Shown in pieces: positions 8,921 through 19,359 of a DNA stretch of 64,000 bases. The notes under the pieces are model-generated. The model searched no databases. It was not told where the DNA came from and saw only the letters and a list, made by a program, of their open reading frames with translations. How positions within the stretch are numbered: the first letter of the stretch is position 1; every line of letters begins with the position of its first letter. The DNA comes from Hafnia alvei (GTDB taxonomy: Bacteria > Pseudomonadota > Gammaproteobacteria > Enterobacterales > Enterobacteriaceae). The stretch spans positions 111 to 64,110 of the forward strand of contig NZ_FMIQ01000026.1 of NCBI RefSeq assembly GCF_900095695.1, in the 5' to 3' direction. The position numbers and the translations under genes were made by a program.

Positions 8921-11900
8921 TTAATGTGGTTGCTTGGGATCCGCTTTAACCGGATGAAGCAACAAATACACCGCAGGGATGACTAGCATCGATAGCAGTG
9001 GGGCGCTGACCATCCCGCCAATCATTGGCGCCGCAATGCGCTGCATAACTTCTGACCCCGTTCCGCCTCCCCACATAATCGGTAATAAGCCCGCCATAAT
9101 GGTGGCTACCGTCATCACTTTTGGTCGAACGCGCAGCACCGCGCCTTCGTGCAACGCTGCCAGCATTTGCTGACGGGTGAGCGGCTGATTGCCTTGCTGA
9201 TGTTTGGCTACTGCGTGGTTGAGGTACAGCAGCATAATGACGCCAAACTCTGCCGACACCCCCGCCAGTGCGATAAAGCCCACGGCTCCGGCGACCGAAA
9301 GGTTATAGCCCAATAAGTAAAGCAGCCAAACGCCGCCGATTAAGGCAAAGGGCAGGGTACCCATAATCAGTAAAGCATCACGAATTTTGCCGAAGGTGAT
9401 ATAGAGCAGCACGAAGATGATCATTAGCGTTAACGGTAAAACCATCTGCAATTTGGCGCTAGCGCGTTCCATATACTCAAACTGTCCTGACCAACTTAAA
9501 GAAATACCTTCCGGTAGTTTTACCTGTTCAGCCACGGCTTTTTGCATATCTTCCACCGCTGATTTCAGATCGCGCCCGCGCAGATCAACGTATACCCAAT
9601 CTGATAAGCGCGCATTCTCGCTTTTTAACATCGGTGGACCTTCGCTGATCCTCACTTCAGCTAAATCTCCCAGCGTAACCTGAGCGCCGCTCGCCGTGAC
9701 CACCGGCAGCGCGCGTAGTTTTTCGACTGAATCGCGCACTTCTCGTGGATAGCGAATATTGATAGGAAAACGTTCGCGACCTTCAATGGTTTCACCAATA
9801 TTTTCACCGCCGACAACGCTTGAAACCAGAGACTGAAGCTCTTTTACCGTGACGCCATAGCGAGCGGCTGCGGTGCGGTTAATATCAATATCGATGTAGC
9901 GCCCACCGGTCATGCGCTCGGCCAAAGCCGACGTGACGCCGGGTACTTTTTGCACCACACGTTCGATCTGCTCAGCCACTTCGCCGATCTGCTGCAAGTT
10001 GTTGCCGTTGACCTTGATGCCCACCGGGCTTTTGATCCCCGTAGACAGCATATCTAAACGATTACGGATCGGCGGTACCCAGATATTGGCGATGCCGGGA
10101 ACCTGTACGCGAGCATCCAGTTCGGCAATCAGTTTGTCCATCGTCATCCCCGCGCGCCATTGGTCACGAGGTTTGAAGCGAATGGTGGTTTCCAACATGG
10201 TGAGCGGGGCGGGATCGGTTGCTGTATCCGCTCGGCCTGCTTTGCCAAATACGGTGTCAACTTCAGGCACGGTTTTGATCAGGCGGTCGGTGAGCTGTAA
10301 CAGTCGGCTGGCTTCGCGTGCTGAAATACCGGGCAATGCGGAAGGCATATACAATAAATCGCCTTCGTCCAGCGACGGCATAAACTCGCTGCCTAAGCGG
10401 CTTAAAGGATACGCCGTTGCCAGCAGCAGCGCAGCGGCAATCACCAACGTAGTTTTTGGGCGTGCCAACACCCAATCTAATAACGGGTGATAGGCTTTAA
10501 TCAGCCAGCGGTTTATTGGGTTGGCATTTTCATCCGGTATTTTTCCACGAATAAAATAGCCCATCAGCACGGGGACGAGCGTAATCCCTAAACCGGCAGA
10601 AACCGCCATGGCATAGGTTTTCGTGAACGCCAGCGGGGAGAACATTTTCCCTTCCTGCGCCTCAAGTGCAAACACGGGAATAAAGGACAGCGTAATAATT
10701 AATAAGCTACAAAATAGCGCAGGACCCACTTCGACTGCGGCTTTCTCGGCGATCTTCCAATATTCTGCATTGTTTGGCGTGCGGTTTTCATGATCGTGTC
10801 GCCACTGTTCCAGTACTTTATGCATGTTTTCGATCATCACGATCGCCGCATCCACCATCGCCCCAATGGCGATCGCGATCCCGCCAAGTGACATAATATT
10901 GGCGTTGACACCCTGATAATGCATGATCACAAATGCGCCGAGTATTCCCAGCGGCAGGCTGATAATTGCCACCAGCGCCGAACGAAAATGGAACAGGAAA
11001 AGAGCGCAGATAACGGCGACTACCACGAACTCTTCCAGCAGCTTATGTGAAAGGGTTTCGATGGCGCGTTCAATGAGCTGAGAACGATCGTAAGTGGTGA
11101 CGATCTGCACGCCCGGCGGTAGACTTTTTTGCAACTGGTTCAGTTTGTCTTTTACCGCGTTGATGGTCTCTAAGGCATTTTTCCCCGAACGCATCACGAT
11201 GATACCGCCAGCGACTTCGCCTTCACCGTTAAGCTCGGCAACGCCGCGGCGCATCTCAGGCCCTAAACGCAGCGTTGCCACATCCGAGAGCATCACGGGA
11301 ACGCCATTACGGCTGGCGATAACTACGTTGCGGAAATCATCCAAGGATTGCAGATAACCGGAGGTGCGAACCATATACTCTGCTTCGCCAAGTTCTAAAA
11401 CCGAGCCCCCGCCCTCCTGATTTGCCGCCTTAATGGCCGCCGTTATTTGCTCATGCGTGATGTTAAGCGCACGCATTTTTTCTGGCTGCAAAACGACCTG
11501 ATATTGACGCACCATGCCGCCCACGCTGGCAACTTCTGATACGTTCGGCACCGTTTTTAATTCATACTTCAGCGTCCAATCTTGTAATGCGCGAAGATCG
11601 GCCAAACTGTACTTTCCGGTGGTATCCGTGAGCGCATATTCATATACCCAGCCAACGCCGGTGGCATCGGGGCCGAGAGAGGCTTTAGCCTCAGGCGGCA
11701 GCGTTGACTGTACTTGGCTGAGATATTCGAGAACGCGCGAGCGTGCCCAGTATGGGTCGGTGCCGTCGTCAAAAAGCACATATACATAGGAGTCACCAAA
11801 CATCGAAAAACCGCGCACGGTTTTTGCACCAGGCACCGAAAGCATGGTGGTAGTGAGTGGATAGGTCACTAAATTTTCGACCACCTTCGGAGCTTTACCA

Positions 11901-12061
11901 GGATAGCTGACACGGATAATCACCTGTGTATCAGAGAGATCGGGCAGTGCGTCCAAAGGCGCTTTTTGTACTGCCCACAGCCCCCAGACGGCTAAACCGA
12001 TAGCCGCCAGCAATACCAACAGACGGTTTTTGAGCGACCAGCGAATAACGGCGGCAATCAT
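8921..12061 (-). CDS. cusA: Heavy-metal RND efflux pump, CusA/SilA type
   Basis: Inner-membrane proton-driven RND transporter that exports Cu(I)/Ag(I) from periplasm and cytosol through CusBC. The 1046 residues match E. coli CusA (1047). Visible features are the N-terminal membrane helix, the [16 protein letters not shown] segment, [20 protein letters not shown] (proton relay region in TM4), [15 protein letters not shown] carrying a methionine of the Met relay, and the C-terminal [17 protein letters not shown]. Its ATG overlaps the cusB stop by 4 nt (ATGA), so the two are translationally coupled. No cusRS pair is visible in the window. Confidence 0.95.
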   Translation of the reverse strand: MIAAVIRWSLKNRLLVLLAAIGLAVWGLWAVQKAPLDALPDLSDTQVIIRVSYPGKAPKVVENLVTYPLTTTMLSVPGAKTVRGFSMFGDSYVYVLFDDGTDPYWARSRVLEYLSQVQSTLPPEAKASLGPDATGVGWVYEYALTDTTGKYSLADLRALQDWTLKYELKTVPNVSEVASVGGMVRQYQVVLQPEKMRALNITHEQITAAIKAANQEGGGSVLELGEAEYMVRTSGYLQSLDDFRNVVIASRNGVPVMLSDVATLRLGPEMRRGVAELNGEGEVAGGIIVMRSGKNALETINAVKDKLNQLQKSLPPGVQIVTTYDRSQLIERAIETLSHKLLEEFVVVAVICALFLFHFRSALVAIISLPLGILGAFVIMHYQGVNANIMSLGGIAIAIGAMVDAAIVMIENMHKVLEQWRHDHENRTPNNAEYWKIAEKAAVEVGPALFCSLLIITLSFIPVFALEAQEGKMFSPLAFTKTYAMAVSAGLGITLVPVLMGYFIRGKIPDENANPINRWLIKAYHPLLDWVLARPKTTLVIAAALLLATAYPLSRLGSEFMPSLDEGDLLYMPSALPGISAREASRLLQLTDRLIKTVPEVDTVFGKAGRADTATDPAPLTMLETTIRFKPRDQWRAGMTMDKLIAELDARVQVPGIANIWVPPIRNRLDMLSTGIKSPVGIKVNGNNLQQIGEVAEQIERVVQKVPGVTSALAERMTGGRYIDIDINRTAAARYGVTVKELQSLVSSVVGGENIGETIEGRERFPINIRYPREVRDSVEKLRALPVVTASGAQVTLGDLAEVRISEGPPMLKSENARLSDWVYVDLRGRDLKSAVEDMQKAVAEQVKLPEGISLSWSGQFEYMERASAKLQMVLPLTLMIIFVLLYITFGKIRDALLIMGTLPFALIGGVWLLYLLGYNLSVAGAVGFIALAGVSAEFGVIMLLYLNHAVAKHQQGNQPLTRQQMLAALHEGAVLRVRPKVMTVATIMAGLLPIMWGGGTGSEVMQRIAAPMIGGMVSAPLLSMLVIPAVYLLLHPVKADPKQPH

Positions 12062-13575
12062 GGCCGACCTCCCGGCATGTCCATGTTCATGTCTGCGGGC
12101 ATGATGTGGCGGATGACAATCCCGCTGTCATCCATGCTGAAGCTAAAACTGACATGCGATCCCGCTTGAATACCTTCGGGGAGCTTGCCGCCTGGCAGGG
12201 TGAAATCCATAGTCATGGGCCCCCATTTCAAAGCCGGAATAGCTTCGTGGCTGATCGTTAAGCTCTCGCCAGTCATCGCTTTAATCACGCCCGTGGTGGA
12301 GTATTGGGTCTCCTCCGGTTCTTGCTTGGTTTGAGCTTCAGTAGACGTTTTCGCCTCGCTAAACTGCGGCAGCGCGTTACGCAGGCTGGCTTCTGAATCC
12401 AGCATAAATTGACCGGATGTTACGACCGGCTGGCCTTCTTTAAGACCGTCTAAGATCTCAATCCAATCGCCTTGGGCCTCGCCGGTACGCACCGCCACCG
12501 GAGTGAAATGCCCATTGCCATCGCTGAGCAGCACATGGCTGTTTTCACCGGTGGTAATTAATGCGGATTGCGGAATTGCCAAGGCGCTGCGTTGGTGATT
12601 GCTGGCGCTAGCAACGTTTAAATACATCCCCGGTTTGAGTTGCTGGTGGGGATTGCTGAGCTCAATGCGGGCTTTCAGGTTGCGGGTGGTGGCATCGAGC
12701 TCGGGTAAAAGCTCGCTCACGCGCCCATCAAAACTGACGCTAGGCCATGCGCTGCTGGTGGCGGTAACGCGATCGCCCAAACGGATCCTCTCGGCCTGCG
12801 ACTGCGGATAGTCAATAACCACCCAAACCGGATCGAGGCTTGCCAGTTCAAATAGCGGCTGAGCGGTGGCAACCTGCTGTCCCTCACGCACTTCCAGTTT
12901 AGATACGTAGCCACTGCGCGGTGCGGTGATGGTCATTCGCGGCTGCACTTTGCCGCTACGTTCTACGGCTTGGATAACGCTCTCGGGCATAAACTGTAGT
13001 GCTAAGCGTTGACGGGCCGCCTGCGTTAGCGCCGAATCGCCCACGGCGCGGATAGCCAGATACTCCTGCTGAGCGCTGCTCCAGCTAGGGTTCCAGATAA
13101 CGGCCAGCGTTTCACCGGCTTTAACGCTTTGCTGTAGCGCTCTCACCTTCAGCTGTTCGATAACGCCCGCGCTGGGCGCAGAGAGCGTGCTTAGCGTGCG
13201 TTCGTTAACGGCGACGGTGCCATAGGCTTTCAGGTTGCTGCTAAACGTATGACGCTCGGCGGGTGCCGTTTTAATGCCGAGATTTTGCTGCTGGCGAGCG
13301 CTAATGCTGACGCCGGTATCCGATTCCTGTCCTGATTCGCTGGCATAGCGTGGTACAAGCTCCATGTCCATAAACGGAGATTTACCCGGTTTATCAAATC
13401 GCTGGCCGGGCACCATCGGATCGTACCAGTACAGCACTTTGCGTCCCGCTTCGGCGGTCTGTTTGGTGGGGACTGCACCATGGGTTTGTTGGGATTGTGA
13501 ACCTAATTTGTATCCGCCCCAGCCCACAGCAAGTAAGGCAATGACAATGGCGCTAAGGGTAAATTTGTTATTCAT
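12058..13575 (-). CDS. cusB: Cu/Ag efflux periplasmic adaptor CusB with fused C-terminal CusF domain
   Basis: Membrane-fusion protein linking CusA to the outer-membrane channel. From ATG 13575 (AGGAG eight bases upstream, 4-nt overlap with the cusC stop) it has 505 residues. Order: membrane anchor (about 5-22), heavy-metal-binding segment [12 protein letters not shown]...[11 protein letters not shown] (about 49-77), barrel-sandwich/lipoyl and beta-barrel core, then from about residue 425 a complete CusF-like domain. That domain has H443, W451, M454 and M456 in the same spacing as the CusF Cu(I) ligands H36, W44, M47 and M49, followed by a Met-rich tail MNMDMPGG. E. coli CusB lacks this domain. 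Confidence 0.93.
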   Translation of the reverse strand: MNNKFTLSAIVIALLAVGWGGYKLGSQSQQTHGAVPTKQTAEAGRKVLYWYDPMVPGQRFDKPGKSPFMDMELVPRYASESGQESDTGVSISARQQQNLGIKTAPAERHTFSSNLKAYGTVAVNERTLSTLSAPSAGVIEQLKVRALQQSVKAGETLAVIWNPSWSSAQQEYLAIRAVGDSALTQAARQRLALQFMPESVIQAVERSGKVQPRMTITAPRSGYVSKLEVREGQQVATAQPLFELASLDPVWVVIDYPQSQAERIRLGDRVTATSSAWPSVSFDGRVSELLPELDATTRNLKARIELSNPHQQLKPGMYLNVASASNHQRSALAIPQSALITTGENSHVLLSDGNGHFTPVAVRTGEAQGDWIEILDGLKEGQPVVTSGQFMLDSEASLRNALPQFSEAKTSTEAQTKQEPEETQYSTTGVIKAMTGESLTISHEAIPALKWGPMTMDFTLPGGKLPEGIQAGSHVSFSFSMDDSGIVIRHIMPADMNMDMPGGRP

Positions 13576-14828
13576 TGGGCAAACTCCTGCGGGATGAGAT
13601 AGCGGATCGAGGCCCAAATTTTGGCCATTTCACGTTCAGCCGCGACGGATGCCAACTCGCTTTCTAACAGGGAGCGGCGACCACTCATTACCTCGGCTAA
13701 GGAGCTGCTGCCTGCACGATACTGTGCTTCTAGCAGACGGATTTTTTGTTGCTGTAGCGGCACGATTTCCTGCTGCTGGCGCTGCCAGCGGCTTTGGGCG
13801 GCCTGATACTGAGCGATTAACGTATCTAACTGAGCACGGTGATCGCGCTGGAGTAATGTAAGCTGGTCGTTTGCTTCCATGCTGCGGGAAACTTCGGCGG
13901 CGTAGTCTTTATCCTGACGTTTAGATTTAAACAGCGGGAGGTCGACGGTAAACATCACGCCCGCCATATCTTCGTAGTCGTCCCCGCGCTTGGCGTAATA
14001 GACCTCAACGCCGACGTCCGGGATTGCAGCCAGTGCGGTTTGCTCGGAACGAGCATGCGCAACATCTGATTCACGCTTGGCCTGTAGGACTTCAGGATGC
14101 TCATCGATAGCCTGAATTAAAACATCGCGCTCGGCGGGTAAGCGCTGATAACGCGGCAGCGAGCCCGCGGTTCGCACATCGTTTTCGCCGGTCAACTGCA
14201 TCAGACGCGCCTGAGCAACCTGAACATCGCGGTTGGCATCGGTGACGAGGTCCTGCATGGCGGCGAGCGTGAGTCTTGCATCAATCGCGCTGCTCGGCGC
14301 GCTGCCGTTGGCCACGCTGGTATTTTGCAAAGGAACCTGACGCTGGCCTTCACTCACCAATTTTTTCGCCTGCTCTTCGCTGCGTTGCGCCAAGGCCAGA
14401 TCGAGCCACGCTTGCGCGGTGTCACGCTGGAGCTGAGCGCGGATCGCGAGCGAATTGGCCGCCGTTTTTGCGGCTTCAGCGCGTAAGGTGTCTGCTTTAC
14501 GTTCGCGTTTTTCGCTGCTGACGTAGTCCTGCATGATCCCTATACGCTGCATGGTCATCCCTTCACGCGTGAGACGACGACCGTTGTCCCCGCCGACGGG
14601 GACGTTTTCGATGCCAAATTTTAATTTTGGATCGGGAAGTTGCGTGGCAGAGTCAGCCATGTTTTCCAGTGCATTAACCTGATGCTGGTTCGCCGAGAGC
14701 GCCGCAGAATATTTCTGTGCAGCGTTCAGGGCTTCATCCAAACTCAGGCTTGCCGCCTGTGAGGCGGCAGGCAGGAAAAACATCGCCGCCAGCCACGCCG
14801 CAATGCGGCGCTGCTTTCGGTTTTGCAT
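13572..14828 (-). CDS. cusC: TolC-family outer membrane channel of the Cu/Ag pump
   Basis: Outer-membrane factor of the tripartite pump. The 418 residues have a cleavable signal peptide (ends near SQAAS), long coiled-coil helices and the two-fold repeat typical of TolC proteins. Unlike E. coli CusC (457 aa) there is no lipobox cysteine, so it is not lipid-anchored and looks more like CzcC/CnrC channels. It lies 12 bp after the cusF-like gene and overlaps cusB by 4 nt. The name cusC reflects operon position, not orthology. Confidence 0.88.
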   Translation of the reverse strand: MQNRKQRRIAAWLAAMFFLPAASQAASLSLDEALNAAQKYSAALSANQHQVNALENMADSATQLPDPKLKFGIENVPVGGDNGRRLTREGMTMQRIGIMQDYVSSEKRERKADTLRAEAAKTAANSLAIRAQLQRDTAQAWLDLALAQRSEEQAKKLVSEGQRQVPLQNTSVANGSAPSSAIDARLTLAAMQDLVTDANRDVQVAQARLMQLTGENDVRTAGSLPRYQRLPAERDVLIQAIDEHPEVLQAKRESDVAHARSEQTALAAIPDVGVEVYYAKRGDDYEDMAGVMFTVDLPLFKSKRQDKDYAAEVSRSMEANDQLTLLQRDHRAQLDTLIAQYQAAQSRWQRQQQEIVPLQQQKIRLLEAQYRAGSSSLAEVMSGRRSLLESELASVAAEREMAKIWASIRYLIPQEFAQ

Positions 14829-14840
14829 GATGTTTCTCCG

Positions 14841-15215
14841 TTACTGAGCTGGGGTGATTTCAGTTAATTGATAACCGGATTCGGTTTGGATAAAGCTGAA
14901 ATTCACCTTGCTGCCCACCGCCAGTGGCTTGATGACAGAAGAAGAGGGCAGCGCAAAGGTCATGGTCATGGCAGGCCAATGCAGTTCAGGGATCGGGGAG
15001 TGCGTTAATGAGACGCCGCTTGCTTGGTTCCAGCTTTTTACCACGCCGGTAGCGCGGTAAGACGTTGCCGTTGATTCATGATGCGGCATGTCGCTCATGT
15101 TATGCATCGCGCTCATGTCGTGATCGCTGTTGGCCATAGTTGGCGTAGCGAAAGCAAAGGCAGAAAGAACAGCGGCGGTAGCGAATAGGGTACGGATGTT
15201 TTGGATGTAAGACAT
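14841..15215 (-). CDS. cusF: CusF-like periplasmic Cu(I)/Ag(I) metallochaperone
   Basis: A 124-residue secreted protein: signal peptide (cleavage near ATPTMA), a His/Met-rich linker (HDMSAMHNMSDMPHH), then the CusF beta-barrel. H72, W80, M83 and M85 reproduce the CusF ligand set, with Trp capping the metal by a cation-pi contact. Start 15215 is chosen because AGGAG lies eight bases upstream; the open frame runs 20 codons further without support. With the CusF domain fused to CusB the operon carries two copies of this domain. Here the gene precedes cusC, whereas E. coli has cusCFBA. Confidence 0.92.
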   Translation of the reverse strand: MSYIQNIRTLFATAAVLSAFAFATPTMANSDHDMSAMHNMSDMPHHESTATSYRATGVVKSWNQASGVSLTHSPIPELHWPAMTMTFALPSSSVIKPLAVGSKVNFSFIQTESGYQLTEITPAQ

Positions 15216-15302
15216 AAAATTAACTCCTGTAAAAATAACGAAAACCCGCTGCGCATAGGCGAAGCCACGCAGCAAAATCGAATAAAGGTTTTACGTCAGG
15301 AG

Positions 15303-15728
15303 TTACTCTCTAAAGCGGCAAAAGCGTATTTCGGCTGGAGGGCCGATAGAAGGGGGCTGGCGCCATTCCGTATCGCAAGGTAGTTCCACAGCGGCTATAT
15401 CAATAGCAGCAAGTTCAGAACTCACTGGGATCGCGTGCAGCGTTAGCTGGGCTTCACCATTGTCTTGTTTCATGCTGTCAGGAGAGCAGTGCTTTTCACA
15501 CATGGTTTCCGACACTTGCATGTGATGCGCCACAACGTCGGGCGCGCCTTGCATATGCGTGATGTGCTGCACCATTGGCGCAGGGCCATCAACGTTCATG
15601 TTGCATTGATGTCCAGCGATGGCGAGCTGTGCGTTAAGCAGCGTCCAACAAGCAACCAATACAATCGCCCACACGTTTTTCACGCGTAGATTATGCATTC
15701 GTTGCTGTAGCTTGCTGCTCATAAACAT
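15303..15728 (-). CDS. Small secreted Cys/His/Met-rich protein of the copper operon
   Basis: A 141-residue protein with a membrane segment or signal sequence (WAIVLVACWTLLNAQLAIA, about 19-38), then potential metal ligands: HQCNMNV, HITHMQG, HHMQVSETMCEKHC. It ends in PPAEIRFCRFRE. I do not recognise a named family. It is probably the first gene of the efflux operon, with its stop 87 bp before the cusF start and a good sigma-70 promoter upstream. The ligand-rich sequence suggests copper or silver binding in the periplasm, which is inference. The start is uncertain (ATG 15728 or 15722), as no good ribosome site is visible. Confidence 0.65.
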   Translation of the reverse strand: MFMSSKLQQRMHNLRVKNVWAIVLVACWTLLNAQLAIAGHQCNMNVDGPAPMVQHITHMQGAPDVVAHHMQVSETMCEKHCSPDSMKQDNGEAQLTLHAIPVSSELAAIDIAAVELPCDTEWRQPPSIGPPAEIRFCRFRE

Positions 15729-15763
15729 GGAAATTGACAGTCACCCTAAATGAAACGGCTTTC

Positions 15764-15793
15764 AGTGTAGCGTTTCGCATTGTGCGCTCACAA
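15764..15793 (-). promoter_or_regulatory. Promoter of the copper efflux operon with a palindrome over the -35
   Basis: On the minus strand TTGTGA (15793-15788), an 18-bp spacer and TACACT (15769-15764) form a sigma-70 promoter. The -35 lies inside the perfect palindrome TTGTG-CGCT-CACAA at 15780-15793, a possible operator. It does not match the CueR or CusR consensus that I know. Confidence 0.5.
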
Positions 15794-15955
15794 GGAATGA
15801 TGGGTAAAGAACTGTCAGGAGAAGATATTTCGGGTAATCAGGGAGTTGATTTAACTTTTTGGTTACTGAAATGATACAAGTTCGTGTCAATTTTATTTGA
15901 CTGAGGTGCAAGATTAGATACGCCTAGGACGTTGAGCTCTACATTTTCACTGTGC

Positions 15956-16009
15956 AGGCGTCCGTGTTAGGGGCCAATCGCCGCCCCTAACAACCTGACT
16001 TGGACGCCT
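15956..16009. repeat. Nested hairpin in the galM-copper operon gap
   Basis: An outer 8-bp stem (15956-15963/16002-16009) encloses an inner 9-bp stem GTTAGGGGC/GCCCCTAAC (15966-15974/15983-15991). There is no T-run, so it is not a standard terminator, although it lies about 50 bp past the galM stop. The rest of the 330-bp gap holds only the copper promoter. Confidence 0.6.
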
Positions 16010-16060
16010 TCACTCTAGCTGCATACAACGTGGCAGTACCTGAAATCTCATAAATCAAAT

Positions 16061-17116
16061 CTATCCCTTCACCACAAACCAATACGTCGTTGCGGCTTGA
16101 TAAACCTCACCGGGTTTAATAAAGCAATCCGGCTGTGGCCATTCAGGATGATTTGGGGTGTCAGGTAAAAACTCACTTTCTAACGCTACGCCAGCATAAG
16201 CCGCATATTGCGCTCCGCGACGGTCGGGCGTTCCGGCTAGAAAGTTACCGCTGTAAAGCTGGAGTGCTGGGGCATCGGTAAAAACCTGCATCTCCAGTTT
16301 AGCATCAGCAGCGGTGAGGATCGCCGCGGGGTGTTGTGCATGATGGCAGGTGCTGTGCAGCAGATAGGCGTGATCGTAGCCTTTCACGCGCTGCTGGCAG
16401 CGATCTTTTAACAAGTCCTGCTGCAAGGTTTTTGCTTTGCGGAAATCCATGCCTGAGCCGCTGACATGAGTAAGATCGCCACATGGGATCCCGTCACTTT
16501 CTACCGGAAGATATTTATCGGCAAAGAGCTGCAGATTCTGCGCCAACGCATCGGTCGTGCAACCATCGCCGTCTAAGTTGAAGTAGGCATGGTTGGTTAA
16601 ATTCACCGGGCAGGTTTTATCAACTTTTGCCTGCCAGCTAATTTCAACGCGGTTATCTTCCGTGAGGCGGTAAGTCACTTGCGCAATGAGGTTTCCGGGG
16701 AAACCCTGATCGCCATCGGCAGAGTTCAACTGATAGGTCACATGCTGGGTATCGTGTGAAATACGTTTCCAACGGCGTTTGTCGAATCCTTCTGGCCCGC
16801 CGTGAAGCTGATTTTCGCCTTGGCTCGGATGTAAAACGACGGTTTCACCTTGGTAGACATACTGTGCTTTAGCGATACGGTTGGCGTAACGACCTACTGT
16901 GGCACCCAAAAAAGCACCCTGTTCGGTGAATTGCTCGGGCGTTTGGCAGCCGAGCAAAACCTCACGCAAACTGCCGTCGTTCAGTGCGAACTGGCATGAA
17001 AGCCATGTTGCGCCCCAATCCATGAATGTGGCAATGCTGCCAGCGGCGTTGGTTAGCGTGGTGAACTGAAACGGCTCGCCATCTGGAGCTCGGGAGGTAT
17101 CAGCGAAATTTAGCAT
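16061..17116 (-). CDS. galM: Galactose mutarotase (aldose 1-epimerase)
   Basis: Interconverts alpha- and beta-D-galactose, feeding galactokinase. The 351 residues (E. coli 346) carry [25 protein letters not shown] with a catalytic-region His, [12 protein letters not shown] with the second His, and [17 protein letters not shown] with the catalytic Glu. It is the last gene of galETKM, and its start overlaps the galK end by 7 bp. No strong intrinsic terminator follows. Confidence 0.96.
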   Translation of the reverse strand: MLNFADTSRAPDGEPFQFTTLTNAAGSIATFMDWGATWLSCQFALNDGSLREVLLGCQTPEQFTEQGAFLGATVGRYANRIAKAQYVYQGETVVLHPSQGENQLHGGPEGFDKRRWKRISHDTQHVTYQLNSADGDQGFPGNLIAQVTYRLTEDNRVEISWQAKVDKTCPVNLTNHAYFNLDGDGCTTDALAQNLQLFADKYLPVESDGIPCGDLTHVSGSGMDFRKAKTLQQDLLKDRCQQRVKGYDHAYLLHSTCHHAQHPAAILTAADAKLEMQVFTDAPALQLYSGNFLAGTPDRRGAQYAAYAGVALESEFLPDTPNHPEWPQPDCFIKPGEVYQAATTYWFVVKG

Positions 17117-18267
17117 ACGCTGGCTCCTTGTGATGGATAGCAGACATAGAAGGTTTCTTTCAGGCCGGTTTGCGCCGGATATTCGCGTTCAACGGTAGCG
17201 CGAACTTCCTCAACCAAGTCTAATGGCATCAGGGCGACGATACAGCCGCCAAAGCCGCCACCCGTCATGCGAACACCGCCGCGCTCTCCGATGACCTCTT
17301 TCACAATTTCAACCAGCGTATCAATAGGTTTAACGGTAATTTCAAAATCATCGCGCATTGAGGCATGGGATTCCGCCATCAATGTGCCCATCAGTTTGAG
17401 ATCGCCTGCGGCAAGCGCTTTGGCAGCCGCTTCGGTTCGGTCGTTTTCAGTGATGACGTGACGAGCACGGCGCGCGGTCAGTGCTTCCAGCCCAGCCTGT
17501 TTAGCTTCGAATTCTGCCAGCGTGACATCACGCAGGGCTTTTACGTTGAAATACTGCGCAGCGGCTTCGCATTGCTGACGGCGGGTGTTGTATTCGCTAT
17601 CGACCAATCCACGCTTGACGTTGGAATTGATAATCACGATCGCGACGTCTTTTGGCATGGGAACTGAGCGCGTCGCCAGTGAGCGGCAGTCAATCAGCAG
17701 CGCGTGTTTTTCTTCGCCCAGCGCGGAAATCAGCTGATCCATGATGCCGCAGTTGCAGCCAACAAACTTGTTTTCCGCTTCTTGACCGTTTAGCGCCAAC
17801 TGAACGCCATCTAAAGGCAGATCGTACAATGCTTGGAAGGCTTGACCGACGGCAACCTCAAGCGATGCTGACGAGCTCAGCCCTGCACCTTGTGGTACGT
17901 TGCCGCTGATAACTAAGTCTGCGCCGCCGAAATTAGGATTACGGATTTGCAAATATTTCAGCACGCCGCGGACATAGTTGCTCCACATCATGGTGGGATG
18001 GGACTCAAATGCGGCATCAAGAGAGAATTCATCTTGTTGATTATCGTAGTCGGCCGCGATTACGCGCACTATGCGATCGTCTCGCTTAGCGCAGCTAATC
18101 ACGGTTTGATAATCGATAGCGCAGGGCAACACAAAGCCATCGTTGTAATCCGTATGCTCGCCAATCAAATTAACGCGGCCGGGAGCTTGTACCGTCATTG
18201 CCGGAGCATAGCCAAAATAACGATTAAAAATATCCTGTGTCACGGTAGTAAGTTGTTGCAGACTCAT
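17110..18267 (-). CDS. galK: Galactokinase
   Basis: GHMP kinase that phosphorylates alpha-D-galactose with ATP at C1. From ATG 18267 the protein has 385 residues (E. coli 382). Motifs: [20 protein letters not shown] (GalK signature, substrate binding), [20 protein letters not shown] (GHMP phosphate loop) and [13 protein letters not shown] near the C-terminus. AAGGA precedes this start; the frame stays open 15 codons upstream, which would run into galT. It lies 10 bp after galT. Confidence 0.97.
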   Translation of the reverse strand: MSLQQLTTVTQDIFNRYFGYAPAMTVQAPGRVNLIGEHTDYNDGFVLPCAIDYQTVISCAKRDDRIVRVIAADYDNQQDEFSLDAAFESHPTMMWSNYVRGVLKYLQIRNPNFGGADLVISGNVPQGAGLSSSASLEVAVGQAFQALYDLPLDGVQLALNGQEAENKFVGCNCGIMDQLISALGEEKHALLIDCRSLATRSVPMPKDVAIVIINSNVKRGLVDSEYNTRRQQCEAAAQYFNVKALRDVTLAEFEAKQAGLEALTARRARHVITENDRTEAAAKALAAGDLKLMGTLMAESHASMRDDFEITVKPIDTLVEIVKEVIGERGGVRMTGGGFGGCIVALMPLDLVEEVRATVEREYPAQTGLKETFYVCYPSQGASVC

Positions 18268-18277
18268 TTTCGTTTCC

Positions 18278-19327
18278 TTATTTGGCGTTGGCTTCACGGT
18301 AATGGACGTCACTTACTGCGCGTAGACGTTCAGCGGCTTGCTCAGGCGTTAAATCGCGCTGAGTTTCGGCCAGCATTTCGTAGCCGACCATAAATTTACG
18401 CACGGTTGCAGAGCGCAACAGTGGTGGATAGAAATGTGCGTGCAACTGCCAGTGTACACAGTCAACCTCATGGAACGGCGCACCGTGCCAACCCATGGAA
18501 TAAGGGAAAGAGCACTGGAACAGGTTATCGTAGCGGCTGGTGAGTTTTTTCAATGCAATGGCTAAATCAGCACGCTGCTCTGCGTTGAGATCGGTAATGC
18601 GCAAGATGTGTGTTTTCGGCAACAGCAGCGTTTCAAAAGGCCATGCGGCCCAGTACGGAACGACGGCGATCCAATGTTCGGTTTCCACCACGGTACGGCT
18701 ACCGTCGACTATTTCGCGTTTGGCATAGTCCAGCAGCATCGGCGTTTTATTCTGTGCGAAATAGGCTTGCTGTAGGCGATCTTCGCGCGCAGCTTCATTG
18801 GGTAGGAAGCTGTTAGCCCAAATCTGCCCGTGCGGATGCGGGTTAGAGCATCCCATTGCGGCGCCTTTATTTTCAAATACCTGCACCCACGGATAGGTCT
18901 TCCCAAGATCTGCACTTTGCGTTTGCCATGTCTTAACGATCTCTTCAAGGGCAGGTATAGAAAGTTCAGGTAACGTCTTACTGTGATCGGGTGAGAAACA
19001 GATGACGCGGCTGGTGCCGCGCGCGCTTTCACAGCGCATCAATGGATCGTCGTTTTGCGGCGCATCCGGTGTATCCGGCATCAGCGCTGCAAAATCGTTA
19101 GTAAAAACATAGGTGCCGGTGTAATCGGGATTTGTATCACCGGTAACACGCGTATTGCCCGCACACAGAAAACAGTCGGGATCATGCTGTGGCAGCGTTT
19201 GATTCGACGGCGTTTCCTGTGCACCCTGCCACGGGCGTTTGGCACGGTGCGGAGAGACCAACACCCACTGATCTGTCAATGGGTTATAACGGCGATGAGG
19301 GTGATCGACCGGATTAAACGTGGTCAT
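18278..19327 (-). CDS. galT: Galactose-1-phosphate uridylyltransferase
   Basis: Leloir enzyme that exchanges UMP between UDP-glucose and galactose-1-phosphate through a uridylylated histidine. The 349 residues match the family. [11 protein letters not shown] holds the HPH nucleophile, CFLCAGN near residues 56-62 the zinc-type cysteines, and [10 protein letters not shown] is in the C-terminal half. It is second in the operon, 32 bp after galE. Confidence 0.97.
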   Translation of the reverse strand: MTTFNPVDHPHRRYNPLTDQWVLVSPHRAKRPWQGAQETPSNQTLPQHDPDCFLCAGNTRVTGDTNPDYTGTYVFTNDFAALMPDTPDAPQNDDPLMRCESARGTSRVICFSPDHSKTLPELSIPALEEIVKTWQTQSADLGKTYPWVQVFENKGAAMGCSNPHPHGQIWANSFLPNEAAREDRLQQAYFAQNKTPMLLDYAKREIVDGSRTVVETEHWIAVVPYWAAWPFETLLLPKTHILRITDLNAEQRADLAIALKKLTSRYDNLFQCSFPYSMGWHGAPFHEVDCVHWQLHAHFYPPLLRSATVRKFMVGYEMLAETQRDLTPEQAAERLRAVSDVHYREANAK

Positions 19328-19359
19328 TATCGGTGCTCCTTTAAATATTATTCAGGTAC

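Noticed and set aside
18709..19032. 107-codon frame inside galT on the same strand
   Set aside because: Shadow of galT in another frame.
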